Notes: a model not told the origin generated them from the sequence alone. Counted from the stretch's first letter, positions 7,409 to 15,485 are shown. The stretch: DNA of 17,179 nt from Kosmotogaceae bacterium UBA1373 (GCA_002305955.1 DBRH01000043.1:22384-39562); one strand, 5' to 3'. Translations and numbers: made by a program.

Positions 7409-8055
7409 ATCGATCCCGCCATTCTCTTTTTCATGGTGGCCGCCGCTTCCACGGGATTTTCGGCCCTCGATATTGACCGTCCGGCTATTACGACATCCGG
7501 TCTCAGCGAAAGTAGAACCGGGAGATTATCCAGGGAGATCCCACCTGCAACGGCTATCATGGTGTGTGGAAGGATCCTTCTGAGTGTGCCCATCTTTTCG
7601 GCGTAACCGGTCAAATGCGAGTCTTCACCGACATCGCTCAGATCGGCCGAAGTGTGAAGACAGACGTAATCCGGCGAGAACGGAGCCACCTTCGAGGCGA
7701 ACTCCTCGATCGATTCGATTGCGAGTGTGTCGAGCATTATCTGTCCGCCGAACTCTTCGGCGGCCTTGACGGTCTCCTGGATAGTCTTGACGGGTGCAAA
7801 GGCCAGAACTGTAACGATATCCGCGCCGCTTTGGAAAGCCATCGCGGCTTCTAGATATCCACCATCGACGATCTTGGCGTCCGCCAGCACTTTGTGCCCG
7901 GGGAAAGCCGCTTTCGTTTCTCTGACCAGTTCCATCCCGTGTGCCAAAAGCGCCGGGGTGCCTACCTCTATGATATCTACGTGAGAAGCGACTTTAATGG
8001 CCAGAGTGAAGAAATCGCTCCTTATATGACTGTCGTTTGCCAGCTGTAAAAGCAT
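7405..8055 (-). CDS. hxlA: 3-hexulose-6-phosphate synthase-like protein (OMP decarboxylase superfamily)
   Basis: A 216-aa single TIM barrel of the HPS/KGPDC group. The metal and catalytic set is present: Asp8, Glu30 (VDIIEVGTP), and DxKxxD as Asp59, Lys61, Asp64 (LADAKIVD). Canonical HPS joins formaldehyde to ribulose 5-phosphate, reversibly, giving hex-3-ulose 6-phosphate, which PHI converts to fructose 6-phosphate. Pairing with PHI by an ATGA overlap supports HPS. The C-terminal AGRSISRAENPVEAA segment looks more like UlaD-type 3-keto-L-gulonate-6-phosphate decarboxylase, so decarboxylase or another aldol activity is an alternative. The start is ATG 8055, three bases after the rbsD-like stop; the Shine-Dalgarno is weak, suggesting coupling. 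Confidence 0.8.
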   Translation of the reverse strand: MLLQLANDSHIRSDFFTLAIKVASHVDIIEVGTPALLAHGMELVRETKAAFPGHKVLADAKIVDGGYLEAAMAFQSGADIVTVLAFAPVKTIQETVKAAEEFGGQIMLDTLAIESIEEFASKVAPFSPDYVCLHTSADLSDVGEDSHLTGYAEKMGTLRRILPHTMIAVAGGISLDNLPVLLSLRPDVVIAGRSISRAENPVEAAATMKKRMAGSI

Positions 8056-8058
8056 GAC

Positions 8059-8460
8059 TCAGTAAGTTACCCCGGCGACCAGTATCACGCTCGAGTAAGG
8101 GATCTGCTCGCCCGTTCTTATTACTCCCTTGGACTGTGTGTTGGTAAGTTCTTTGAACTTCGTGTGTGGAACGAATTCGATCTCTATACCTTCGGGCAAT
8201 CTCTTGATGGTCTCTTCTAGAGTCTTGGGACTGACGGTTTTCATCTCTTGCGAGAAGATCACTTTCTCTATTTCCAGTTCCTCCAGAACAGGCTCTAAAA
8301 CATTGAAGATACCGGGTTTGCCGCCGATTATACTCACATCGATCCGGTATCTGTCCGAAGCTATGGGAAGACCGGAATCGGAGATAACCATGAGATCTGT
8401 GTGTCCCATCGAACCTATTAAATTGCAGATTTCCTTATTCAATATTCCATTTTTCTTCAT
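8059..8460 (-). CDS. rbsD: RbsD/FucU-family sugar mutarotase (D-ribose pyranase-like)
   Basis: A 133-aa protein of the RbsD/FucU family, which interconverts pyranose and furanose (or anomeric) forms of free sugars before phosphorylation. His20 (MGHTD) and Asp28 (ISDSGLP) match the catalytic residues, and VPHTKFKE, RTGE and a conserved tyrosine (Tyr122) are present. The usual Tyr-Ala-Asn after RTGE-xx-P is Tyr-Ser-Ser here, so the substrate-contacting Asn is a Ser (Ser124). The start is ATG 8460 with AAGGGAG at good spacing; a longer in-frame reading up to 8538 lies inside the GntR gene. It sits between the regulator and HPS in the operon. Confidence 0.88.
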   Translation of the reverse strand: MKKNGILNKEICNLIGSMGHTDLMVISDSGLPIASDRYRIDVSIIGGKPGIFNVLEPVLEELEIEKVIFSQEMKTVSPKTLEETIKRLPEGIEIEFVPHTKFKELTNTQSKGVIRTGEQIPYSSVILVAGVTY

Positions 8461-8473
8461 TATTTGTCTCCCT

Positions 8474-9223
8474 TCATTTTCCGGTTGAAAGATGGATCCG
8501 GAATTTGTAGTGCCTCGCTTCGTACCAGCACTGTACAAGCTCGACCGGCTCGTTGTTTATCGTCGAACCCAGCCTTTCGTAATAGAGTATCGGGGCACCG
8601 TTCTCCACTTTCAAAAGTTCCGCAATCTTGCCTTCGGCCAGCCTTCCCTCTATTATTGCGTCTCCATCGACGACGGGCGAGCCCTTCGACCTCATGAGTT
8701 CGTACAGAGATCCTTCGAAGTTTTCCTCGCCTGTCAATCTGCTCCCGGGGGTGAGATAAGAAATGAAAAGCGCAAGAGGAAAGTAAGATTCATTGCCCCT
8801 CAATCTGGTTACCTGAAGCAGCTCCTCGCCCTCGGTAACGCCAAGGCGTTTGGCCAGTTCCGAATCGGCCAGAACCTTTCGAACATCCACAACCTGCGTT
8901 ATGGGCACATGGTTCTCGAGCCTCATCTGCTCAGTAAAACTTCTTATAGTGGTAAGATGCTCCTGCGAAGCGTTATTGGTAACTATCGTGCCCCTTCCGC
9001 GTCTTCTGGCTATCTGACCGCTGCTTTCCAGAGCCTGGAGCGCTCTCCTGATAGTTGCCCTGCTTACATCGAAGACTTTCATCATCGCTTCTTCGGTCGG
9101 AAGTTTCCTGCCGACAACGCCCGGCTCCTTCATGTAGTCGGAGATTATCCTGTATATCTGGTAATAAAGCGGAACCGGGCTGGCTCTATCCAGTACTATT
9201 CTTCTATCCGAGTTAAACAGCAT
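8474..9223 (-). CDS. GntR-family (HutC subfamily) transcriptional regulator
   Basis: A 249-aa ligand-responsive DNA-binding protein. The N-terminal winged helix (about residues 17-82) contains PLYYQIYRIISDYM, LPTEEAMMKVFDVSRATIRRALQALESSG and RRRGRGT, all typical of GntR. The rest (about 90-245) is a UTRA effector domain, as in HutC-type regulators that bind small sugars or phosphates. It lies in the middle of the operon, about 7 kb from the probable operator at 16484-16512, so it is probably autoregulated with the operon as a repressor relieved by a sugar or sugar phosphate. Start is ATG 9223 with AAGGGA upstream; the 65-bp gap from the FGGY gene is the longest between the catabolic genes. 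Confidence 0.92.
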   Translation of the reverse strand: MLFNSDRRIVLDRASPVPLYYQIYRIISDYMKEPGVVGRKLPTEEAMMKVFDVSRATIRRALQALESSGQIARRRGRGTIVTNNASQEHLTTIRSFTEQMRLENHVPITQVVDVRKVLADSELAKRLGVTEGEELLQVTRLRGNESYFPLALFISYLTPGSRLTGEENFEGSLYELMRSKGSPVVDGDAIIEGRLAEGKIAELLKVENGAPILYYERLGSTINNEPVELVQCWYEARHYKFRIHLSTGK

Positions 9224-9288
9224 GATGAAATCCCTTCTTTCTTTCGGTGTCGCTTCAAGAGATGAAGATCCGATATATCAAACTTGAA

Positions 9289-10803
9289 TCACATCTCCGC
9301 AAGGTCCTCATAGACTTCGAGAAGAGACATGTATGCTTTATCGAACACTTCAAAGAGCCTCAGATATTTCTCGTGAACTTCCATTCTCGGCGAGATGAAC
9401 TGCACATCCTTGACGAAAGTGGATGCTTCTTTCAGCGTCATTTCTCCAGTGCCGACGGCTCCTATGATCGCTGCACCCATTGAAGTTGCTTCTTCCAAAT
9501 ACTCCGGGATAGTAACTGTTTTACCAAAGATATCGGCGACGATCTGTTTCCAGTTCCGTCCTTTGGCTCCACCGCCTATCAACCTTATTTTATCAAACTT
9601 TCCGTCCTTTTCCAGTATATCCAGGATTATCTTCAGGTTGAAAGTAACCCCTTCCATGACGGCCCTCAGCATATCGGGTTTCCTGTGTGTTGAAGAAAGC
9701 CCTATGAAGGCTCCCCTGGCGTTTATGTTCCAGCGAGGGCTACGTTCGCCGAGGAGGTATGGCAAAAAGATCAGGTTTCCGGCTCCCGGTTTAGTACCGT
9801 CCACCAGATCGTCCATCAAAGTGAAGGCGCTGAGGCCGAGAGACCTTCCCTTCTCTTCTTCGAGCCTGCAGAGAGCGTCCTTGGCCCAGTGGTAAGATGC
9901 ACCTCCGGCCTGCATTGTGCCGCAGGGACAGTAGTATCCCTCTATCGGGTAGGCGAAATTGAAGGTTCTCGACTTCTCGTCGAAAACCGGTTCTCTTGAG
10001 CAAGTGCTTATCCAGCTCGAGGAGCCGAGATAGAGATAGGCCTCGTCGGGACTTACAACACCGGCCCCCAGACAGGCGCAGGCTCCGTCGCCGCCACCCC
10101 TTATAACCAGCGTCTTTTCGGAGAGCCCCAGTTCCCTCGCCACGACGGGCAAAACCGTAGATACTACAGAGGTCGAGGGGAAGACTTCGGGAAGCTTCTC
10201 AAGGTCAAGTCCCAGCGTGTCTGCAAGTCGTTCCGACCATTTCCAGTTCTTTATATCGAACAGCAGGGTCATCGAAGCGTCCGTCGGATCGGTACCGAAC
10301 TCGCCGGTGAATCTGGAGATAATGTAGTCCTTGGCCTGGAGAAACTTATGTGCCCTCCTGTACGTTTCCGGTTCGTTGTCTCTGATCCAGGCGATCTTCG
10401 GACCGGAATAAGTCGGTGTGATTCGTGAGCCGGTCAATCTGTACACAGTATCGTTGCCCAACTTTTCCAACCTGGCGGCCTGTTCCACACTGCGTTGATC
10501 GGCCCAGATTATTGCCCTTCTCAGGGTTTTTCCGTTCCGATCGACGGGAATAGCTCCCATCATCTGGCCGCTGAAGCTGACCGCTTTGATCTCCTGCGTA
10601 TCGACACCGGCTTTCGATAAAAGCTCCGATGTCGTTATCTTTACTGACTCCCACCACTCCTCGGGGTCCTGTTCAACCTGGTTGGGTCCGGGATAAAAAG
10701 TCCTGTAAGAGGAAAAAGCGCTTGCCTGAAGCTTTCCGTCTATACTGTACAGCGTCGCCTTGTTACCGGTAGTACCTAAATCGTAGGCGATAACGTAATT
10801 CAT
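9289..10803 (-). CDS. FGGY-family carbohydrate kinase (xylulokinase-like)
   Basis: A 504-aa two-domain kinase that phosphorylates a ketose or polyol with ATP. The N-terminal phosphate loop is YDLGTTG (Asp8). The catalytic base is Asp239 in GGGDGACACLGAG. The second ATP-binding region is LIGGGAKGRNWKQIVADIFG. It is closest to the xylulokinase branch in length and pattern. The GQMHG substrate-contact motif of xylulokinases reads GQMMG (79-83), so its sugar may differ from D-xylulose. Start ATG overlaps the ribokinase stop by four bases (ATGA). Candidate substrates are ribulose, xylulose or a hexulose; none can be chosen from sequence. Confidence 0.88.
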   Translation of the reverse strand: MNYVIAYDLGTTGNKATLYSIDGKLQASAFSSYRTFYPGPNQVEQDPEEWWESVKITTSELLSKAGVDTQEIKAVSFSGQMMGAIPVDRNGKTLRRAIIWADQRSVEQAARLEKLGNDTVYRLTGSRITPTYSGPKIAWIRDNEPETYRRAHKFLQAKDYIISRFTGEFGTDPTDASMTLLFDIKNWKWSERLADTLGLDLEKLPEVFPSTSVVSTVLPVVARELGLSEKTLVIRGGGDGACACLGAGVVSPDEAYLYLGSSSWISTCSREPVFDEKSRTFNFAYPIEGYYCPCGTMQAGGASYHWAKDALCRLEEEKGRSLGLSAFTLMDDLVDGTKPGAGNLIFLPYLLGERSPRWNINARGAFIGLSSTHRKPDMLRAVMEGVTFNLKIILDILEKDGKFDKIRLIGGGAKGRNWKQIVADIFGKTVTIPEYLEEATSMGAAIIGAVGTGEMTLKEASTFVKDVQFISPRMEVHEKYLRLFEVFDKAYMSLLEVYEDLAEM

Positions 10804-11732
10804 ATGGAAGCACCTCCCTTGATTTCACTCAGGAGTGCTTCTATTTCCTCTTTTTCCGGCATGGAGGGCGAAGTGCCGAACCTGGTAGTCGAAATGGCCG
10901 CGCCGACTCTTGCGTAATCTATCGCCCCGGCTATAGATATACCCCTGGACATGTAAGAGGCGAAGATACCGGCAAAAGCGTCGCCGGCGCCCGTGGTGTC
11001 GATGGTTGCAACCTTGCATGCCGGGATCAGATCATCGCTGACAGAAGGGCAGTAAACACCTTTTCCCCCGAGTGTCAACACCACCGTCTCCACATGCTTC
11101 CCCAGTTCCCGGGCGATATCTTTTATCGAATCGAGCCCATCCAGAGGGATGTCGGTCATCAAACTGGCCTCGATTTCGTTGGGCATGATTACATCTACGT
11201 ATTTTAGAATCGCGTGGTCGAATTCCTTAACCGGCGCAGGGTTTAACAGTACTTTCGCGCCCGAGCCTTTGGCGATCTTTATAGCTTCGTAGGTAGCTTC
11301 AAGATTAGCCTCGAACTGTGTTAAAAAGACATCACAGCTTTCGAATATCTCTTTCCGTTCCCTCACATCCTCAACGCTCAGTTCGTTGCAGGCTTCGGGA
11401 GCGACTGCGATGGCGTTGTTTCCGTTGTTCCGGTCCACTATGATCAGAGCGACTCCGGTGCCGGATTCGACAGACTCGAGGAGATTATCTCTGGATATAT
11501 CGAATCTATCGAAGGCTTCCCTGACGAAGGGAGCGAAAAGATCTCTTCCTATTTTCGTCATGAACTGTACCTGGGAACCGGACTTTCTAGCCGCCACGGC
11601 CTGATTGAAGCCTTTACCGCCCGGACCCATCTTGAAAGGGCCGGAGAAGACTGTCTCTCCAACCACCGGAATGTGTGGAGAGAGTGTGGTCAGATCCATT
11701 ACGTAGCTTCCAAAAACGGTAACTCTGTTCAT
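10800..11732 (-). CDS. rbsK: Ribokinase-type PfkB carbohydrate kinase
   Basis: A 310-aa PfkB/ribokinase-family protein. Sugar-binding motif GGKGFNQA is at 38-45, the anion-hole and catalytic base are in DTTGAGDAF (Asp251), and NPAPVKE (164-170) is typical of ribokinases. It should phosphorylate ribose, 2-deoxyribose or a related pentose at C5. The neighbouring DeoC-type aldolase makes 2-deoxyribose a real alternative to ribose. The start is ATG 11732 with GGAGGA five bases upstream. It is followed by the FGGY kinase with a 4-bp overlap, so two sugar kinases of different folds are made as a coupled pair. Confidence 0.88.
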   Translation of the reverse strand: MNRVTVFGSYVMDLTTLSPHIPVVGETVFSGPFKMGPGGKGFNQAVAARKSGSQVQFMTKIGRDLFAPFVREAFDRFDISRDNLLESVESGTGVALIIVDRNNGNNAIAVAPEACNELSVEDVRERKEIFESCDVFLTQFEANLEATYEAIKIAKGSGAKVLLNPAPVKEFDHAILKYVDVIMPNEIEASLMTDIPLDGLDSIKDIARELGKHVETVVLTLGGKGVYCPSVSDDLIPACKVATIDTTGAGDAFAGIFASYMSRGISIAGAIDYARVGAAISTTRFGTSPSMPEKEEIEALLSEIKGGASI

Positions 11733-11762
11733 ACAAATCCTCCAGACTATCCAGGATACGGA

Positions 11763-12167
11763 TTATCTTTTCATTATCTGCGCGATCTCCAGAAGTTCTC
11801 CGCCGGGGCCTTTGAAAGTGTTGTAACATACCCTCCCGTTGAAGACCGGTATCGGTTCTTCCGATTCGAGCTCAATTCCCTTTTCCTTAAGGTAGGTCAT
11901 CGCCGTGTCTATGTTGTTGACAAGAAAAGAGAGGTGCTGAAAATGCGACTGATTCTCTGGAGCGAACTGTCTGTCTTTACTGTCTTCGTAACACATCAGC
12001 TCGATCTCGCAACCTTCTCCAGCAACGAAAGCCACTTCCAGCTTCTTTTCCGGCAGCTTTTCACGGTTGATCAGACTCAGGCTGAGCAGTCCTGTGTAGA
12101 ATTCGATTGCCTTGTCTAGATCTGGAACTTCGATGGCAACATGAAAGAATTTGCTTATCTTCATCAT
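11763..12167 (-). CDS. VOC/glyoxalase-fold protein
   Basis: A 134-aa single-subunit vicinal-oxygen-chelate protein built of two beta-alpha-beta-beta-beta units. Possible metal ligands are the His in FFHVAIEV near the N-terminus, Glu in CEIELMCY, His in QHLSFLV and Glu in GELLEIAQ, the pattern of glyoxalase I and methylmalonyl-CoA epimerase. Its substrate is unknown. In a sugar operon it may remove methylglyoxal or epimerise or isomerise a keto-sugar intermediate. The start is ATG 12167, chosen because AGAGGG lies eight bases upstream; TTG 12170 directly after the permease stop and ATG 12164 are alternatives. It sits 3 bp after the permease gene and 30 bp before the ribokinase. Confidence 0.8.
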   Translation of the reverse strand: MMKISKFFHVAIEVPDLDKAIEFYTGLLSLSLINREKLPEKKLEVAFVAGEGCEIELMCYEDSKDRQFAPENQSHFQHLSFLVNNIDTAMTYLKEKGIELESEEPIPVFNGRVCYNTFKGPGGELLEIAQIMKR

Positions 12168-12170
12168 CAA

Positions 12171-13163
12171 TCACGCCCTCTTGAAGAGTTTTTTCAGGCC
12201 CTCTCCCTTCTTCCTGCTCTTTATGAATTGATCGAAGAAGACGGCCAGAATGATTATCGCACCTATTATGATCTGCATTATGAACGGATCGACACCGAGC
12301 AGGTTTCCGCCGTTCCTTATAGTCTGGATGATGAGTGCGCCGAGAGCCGTTCCGAGTATCGTGCCGACGCCCCCGCTAAGGCTGGCTCCACCGATAACGA
12401 CCGAGGCTATGGCGTCGAGCTCGTAGCCCTGTCCTCCCGTTGGCACCCCGGCGGCCATTCTAGTCCCGAGCATCAATCCCGCGACGCCGCTGAAAAGGGC
12501 GGCTACAATGTAAAATGCGTACATGTTGAATCTGATATTGATACCGGAAAGTCTCGCAGCCTCCTCGTTGCTGCCGATCGCGTAAAGGTTGCGGCCAAAC
12601 TTGGTGTATTTTAGGACGAATATCATGACTAAAGCCAGTATTATCCAGGTCCAGGCGAGAGCTGGGATACCCAGGAATTCATCTACTGCGAACTGTCTGT
12701 ATTCTGTCGGGACTCCCGTAACCATCCTGCCGCTGGAGACGTACATTACGATACCCCTGACCAGCGTCATCATTCCCAGTGTCGCAATGAAAGCCGGGAC
12801 TTTACCATCATGAATGGCAACCGCATTGATCAGACCCACCAGCGCGCCCACGGCAAGGGCTATGATTATTCCCCAGAAAGAGGAAAGTTTGAAGTCTCCT
12901 CTGGTAGAGGTCATGATGGCGTAAATCATTCCCGACAGGCCAACGATAGAGCCCACCGACAGATCTATGCCGCCGGTTATGATGATCAAAGTCATTCCAA
13001 TGGCCACAACTCCGTTTATAGAGGACTGCCTTATCAAGTTGGTGATATTGGCCCACGAGGAGAAGTTTCCCTTTGTTGCGATGGCCAGAAAGACCCACAT
13101 CACAACGAGAATAATCAACAGGTTTCTTTCCGCAAATGCTTTTCTTTCCCTCTTCCCAGCCAT
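12171..13163 (-). CDS. rbsC: RbsC-type sugar ABC transporter permease
   Basis: A 330-aa inner-membrane permease with about eight to ten hydrophobic segments and a basic N- and C-terminus. GIDLSVGSIVGLSGMI, a cytoplasmic GSNEEAARLSGI loop, and ASVVIGGASLSGGVGTILGT are conserved in the RbsC/AraH/XylH family. It forms the channel for the sugar delivered by the binding protein and works with the RbsA-type ATPase encoded just before it, one base separating that stop (TGA) from this ATG. GGAGG nine bases before the ATG lies in the end of the ATPase gene. Substrate is not predictable beyond a pentose or hexose. Confidence 0.93.
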   Translation of the reverse strand: MAGKRERKAFAERNLLIILVVMWVFLAIATKGNFSSWANITNLIRQSSINGVVAIGMTLIIITGGIDLSVGSIVGLSGMIYAIMTSTRGDFKLSSFWGIIIALAVGALVGLINAVAIHDGKVPAFIATLGMMTLVRGIVMYVSSGRMVTGVPTEYRQFAVDEFLGIPALAWTWIILALVMIFVLKYTKFGRNLYAIGSNEEAARLSGINIRFNMYAFYIVAALFSGVAGLMLGTRMAAGVPTGGQGYELDAIASVVIGGASLSGGVGTILGTALGALIIQTIRNGGNLLGVDPFIMQIIIGAIIILAVFFDQFIKSRKKGEGLKKLFKRA

Positions 13164-13164
13164 T

Positions 13165-14688
13165 TCAAACTGCCTCCTTTATCTTTTCCTTCGAAACTAG
13201 ATTCTTCATCGCGAGCGTTAAGAGATACTCTTCCGAAAAGTCCTTCTTCTGAACCTCGGCGGCCATCTTTCCGTTGGAGATAACATATATCCTGTCGGAT
13301 ACTCCCATGAGCTCGGGAAGGTACGAGGAAATCAGAATTATCCCTTTGCCGCTGTTCAATATATCTCCAAAGAGGCGGTAGATTTCCGACTTGGTTCCCA
13401 CGTCAATACCGACAGTCGGCTCGTCGAATATCAGTACGTCGGGATTTTTGCAGAGCCATCTGGCGATGATAACTTTCTGCTGGTTCCCACCGCTCAGCTG
13501 GGAGATGGGCTGATAGATACTGCCGATCTTTATCGAAAGCTTTTCGACATAATCTCTGGTCTGGGCATGCGCTTTGCCGTAATTTATTATACCGGCACGC
13601 ATGGCTTTGTCGAAGTTTATGATATTCAGATTGAAGTCGATATCCTGTTGAAGGAATATACCCTGCTTCCTCCGGTCCTCGGGCAGATAGCCTATTCCGT
13701 TGTCTAAGGCGTCTTTCGGTTTCTTGATTGCGGCCTCGCTACCTTTGACCACTATCTTGCCCTCAACGAAATGGTCGACTCCAAAAATCGCCCTGGCGAT
13801 TTCGGTTCTTCCAGCCCCGACCAGCCCGAACAGTCCGACCACCTCTCCGGATTTTACGCTGAAAGAGATATTCTCGAACCTGTTTCCCGAGAGGTTTTCA
13901 ACTCTCAACAACTCCTGCCCGGTTTCGGTAGCCGTTTTATGGTACATTTCCTCTATAGATCTTCCGACCATGAGAGGAATCAGTCTGTCCACGTTTCCAA
14001 GTTCTTCGGTTGTGTAAGTACCGACCGTCGCTCCATCCTTGAGTACGGAGACGGTTTCACAGACTTCGAAAACCTCTTCCAGGTTGTGCGAGATGTATAT
14101 GATAGCTGTTCCACGCTTCTTCAGATCCTCGATTATTTTGAAGAGTATCTTCGTCTCGCTCCTGGTGAGAACGGCCGTAGGTTCGTCGAAAATGACCAGT
14201 TTCGGTTTCTGCCAGAGAGCCTTGCAGATGGCTACCATCTCGCTCTCTGCGATACTGAGTTCCTTTATGTTTTTGTGGACATTGATTTCCAGACCAATTT
14301 CATCTAGAAACTCCTCGGACTCTCTGTACATCTTCTTCCAGTTAATGAAAGGACCTATTCTAGGCTGGTGGCCGAGAAAGAAGTTCTCTGCGACTGTGAG
14401 GTCGGGTGTAACCATGACATCCTGATAAACCGCGTAGATCCCGAGGCCTTTGGAAATGAGCGGAGAGTTTCTACCGATATCGTTTCCTTCAAAAAGCATC
14501 GATCCGGAGTCTTTGGTGTAAGCGCCCGTAATTATCTTTATAAGAGTTGACTTACCGGCTCCGTTTTCTCCGACAAGACCCCTTACTTCCCCGCTCTTTA
14601 CCGACATGCTTACGTTATCGAGCGCCTTCACAGCGGGGAACGTCTTGTAGATGTTCTCAAGCTCTAAAACGGTTCTTGCTTCTGGCAT
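13165..14688 (-). CDS. rbsA: RbsA-type sugar ABC transporter ATP-binding protein (tandem ATPase)
   Basis: A 507-aa fused double ATPase, the normal length for ribose/galactose-type importers. Domain 1 has a complete Walker A GENGAGKST (40-48) and Walker B LVIFDEPTAVLT, with a weak signature (LSIAESEM). Domain 2 has the degenerate Walker A GLVGAGRTE but a normal signature LSGGNQQK and VLIFDEPTVGID, as in known RbsA proteins where only one site is fully canonical. Start is ATG 14688 behind AAGGAGAG that overlaps the stop of the DeoC-type gene 14 bp upstream. It powers uptake through the downstream permease. Confidence 0.94.
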   Translation of the reverse strand: MPEARTVLELENIYKTFPAVKALDNVSMSVKSGEVRGLVGENGAGKSTLIKIITGAYTKDSGSMLFEGNDIGRNSPLISKGLGIYAVYQDVMVTPDLTVAENFFLGHQPRIGPFINWKKMYRESEEFLDEIGLEINVHKNIKELSIAESEMVAICKALWQKPKLVIFDEPTAVLTRSETKILFKIIEDLKKRGTAIIYISHNLEEVFEVCETVSVLKDGATVGTYTTEELGNVDRLIPLMVGRSIEEMYHKTATETGQELLRVENLSGNRFENISFSVKSGEVVGLFGLVGAGRTEIARAIFGVDHFVEGKIVVKGSEAAIKKPKDALDNGIGYLPEDRRKQGIFLQQDIDFNLNIINFDKAMRAGIINYGKAHAQTRDYVEKLSIKIGSIYQPISQLSGGNQQKVIIARWLCKNPDVLIFDEPTVGIDVGTKSEIYRLFGDILNSGKGIILISSYLPELMGVSDRIYVISNGKMAAEVQKKDFSEEYLLTLAMKNLVSKEKIKEAV

Positions 14689-14702
14689 GTGATCGCTCTC
14701 CT

Positions 14703-15398
14703 TTAGGTTCCGTATTTCTTCCGGTACTCTTTCAGTATAGAAACACTGGCACTCGATCCAAAAACCGTCGCGCCAAGCTCCATGAACTTCTCAACCTGCT
14801 CGAGAGTTCTCACTCCACCGGATACCTTTATCTCTTTTTTTCCGGACACAACGGAGTTGATCAATTCTACATCTCGATAGGATGTCGCCCTCGGGCCGAA
14901 GCCGGTGCCGGTCTTCACGAAATCTATCGTTGGCACATCTGCCAGCAGTTCACAAACCTTAACTATCTCCTCTTCGGTCAGTCTGCTCGTCTCTATGATA
15001 AACTTGCAGATTCTGTTTTCCTTCTTGACAGGTTCAGACAGTACCACGAACTCTCTCTTGAGATAGTCCCAGTTGCAGGACTTGACGGCGGAGACATTGA
15101 TCACTATATCGAAATCGGTCACCGTCTCGCCAAGAGAAAGATAGTACTTAATCTCTCTCATCTTCATCTCTGTCGGAACCATGCCGAAGGGAAAGCCTCC
15201 GGGACCTACGTTTATGCCGACCTCCGTGCCTTTAACTTTCTCGATTACCAGCGAGGGAATCGCGTACCATGGGACAACCACGTTTCTGAAATTATATGAA
15301 ACAGTCTCATCGACGAAACTCACTATTTCCTCCCAGGTTGACTCGGGTTTCAATAACGTGTTGTCGAATCGTCTGTTGAAAGAAATATCTTTCTTCAT
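14703..15398 (-). CDS. deoC: DeoC-type deoxyribose-phosphate aldolase
   Basis: A 231-aa class I aldolase TIM barrel of the DeoC family. The Schiff-base lysine is Lys162 (FVKTGTGF), the proton-relay lysine is Lys191 (IKVSGGVRT), and Asp97 (DFDIVIN) completes the set. If canonical it cleaves 2-deoxy-D-ribose 5-phosphate to glyceraldehyde 3-phosphate and acetaldehyde. It is inserted between the binding-protein and ATPase genes rather than with nucleoside genes, which suggests it serves the imported sugar. The start is ATG 15398 with GGAGGT five bases upstream. It is the first gene after the attenuator hairpin. A related aldolase with a different substrate is possible, since the family includes divergent members. 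Confidence 0.85.
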   Translation of the reverse strand: MKKDISFNRRFDNTLLKPESTWEEIVSFVDETVSYNFRNVVVPWYAIPSLVIEKVKGTEVGINVGPGGFPFGMVPTEMKMREIKYYLSLGETVTDFDIVINVSAVKSCNWDYLKREFVVLSEPVKKENRICKFIIETSRLTEEEIVKVCELLADVPTIDFVKTGTGFGPRATSYRDVELINSVVSGKKEIKVSGGVRTLEQVEKFMELGATVFGSSASVSILKEYRKKYGT

Positions 15399-15435
15399 AC
15401 ACTACCTCCGGAATTGTGTGACCAAAAATTCTGAA

Positions 15436-15459
15436 AATGGGCAGCTTGCGCTGCCCATT
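15436..15459 (-). terminator. Attenuator hairpin between the binding-protein gene and deoC
   Basis: AATGGGCAGC (15436-15445) and GCTGCCCATT (15450-15459) form a perfect 10-bp stem. On the minus strand the loop is GCAA, a GNRA tetraloop, and the stem is followed by TTTTC and then ATTTTTGG. The T-tract is interrupted, so it probably stops only part of the transcripts or protects the 3' end of the binding-protein mRNA. Such hairpins commonly give excess binding protein over membrane components. Confidence 0.7.
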
Positions 15460-15485
15460 CAGTCCTTGCTAGAACCGTGAATTTA

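Noticed and set aside
6738..7583. Plus-strand frame of 281 codons opposite AKR, PHI and HPS
   Set aside because: Spans three well-supported genes on the other strand; serine- and proline-rich low-information translation typical of a shadow frame.
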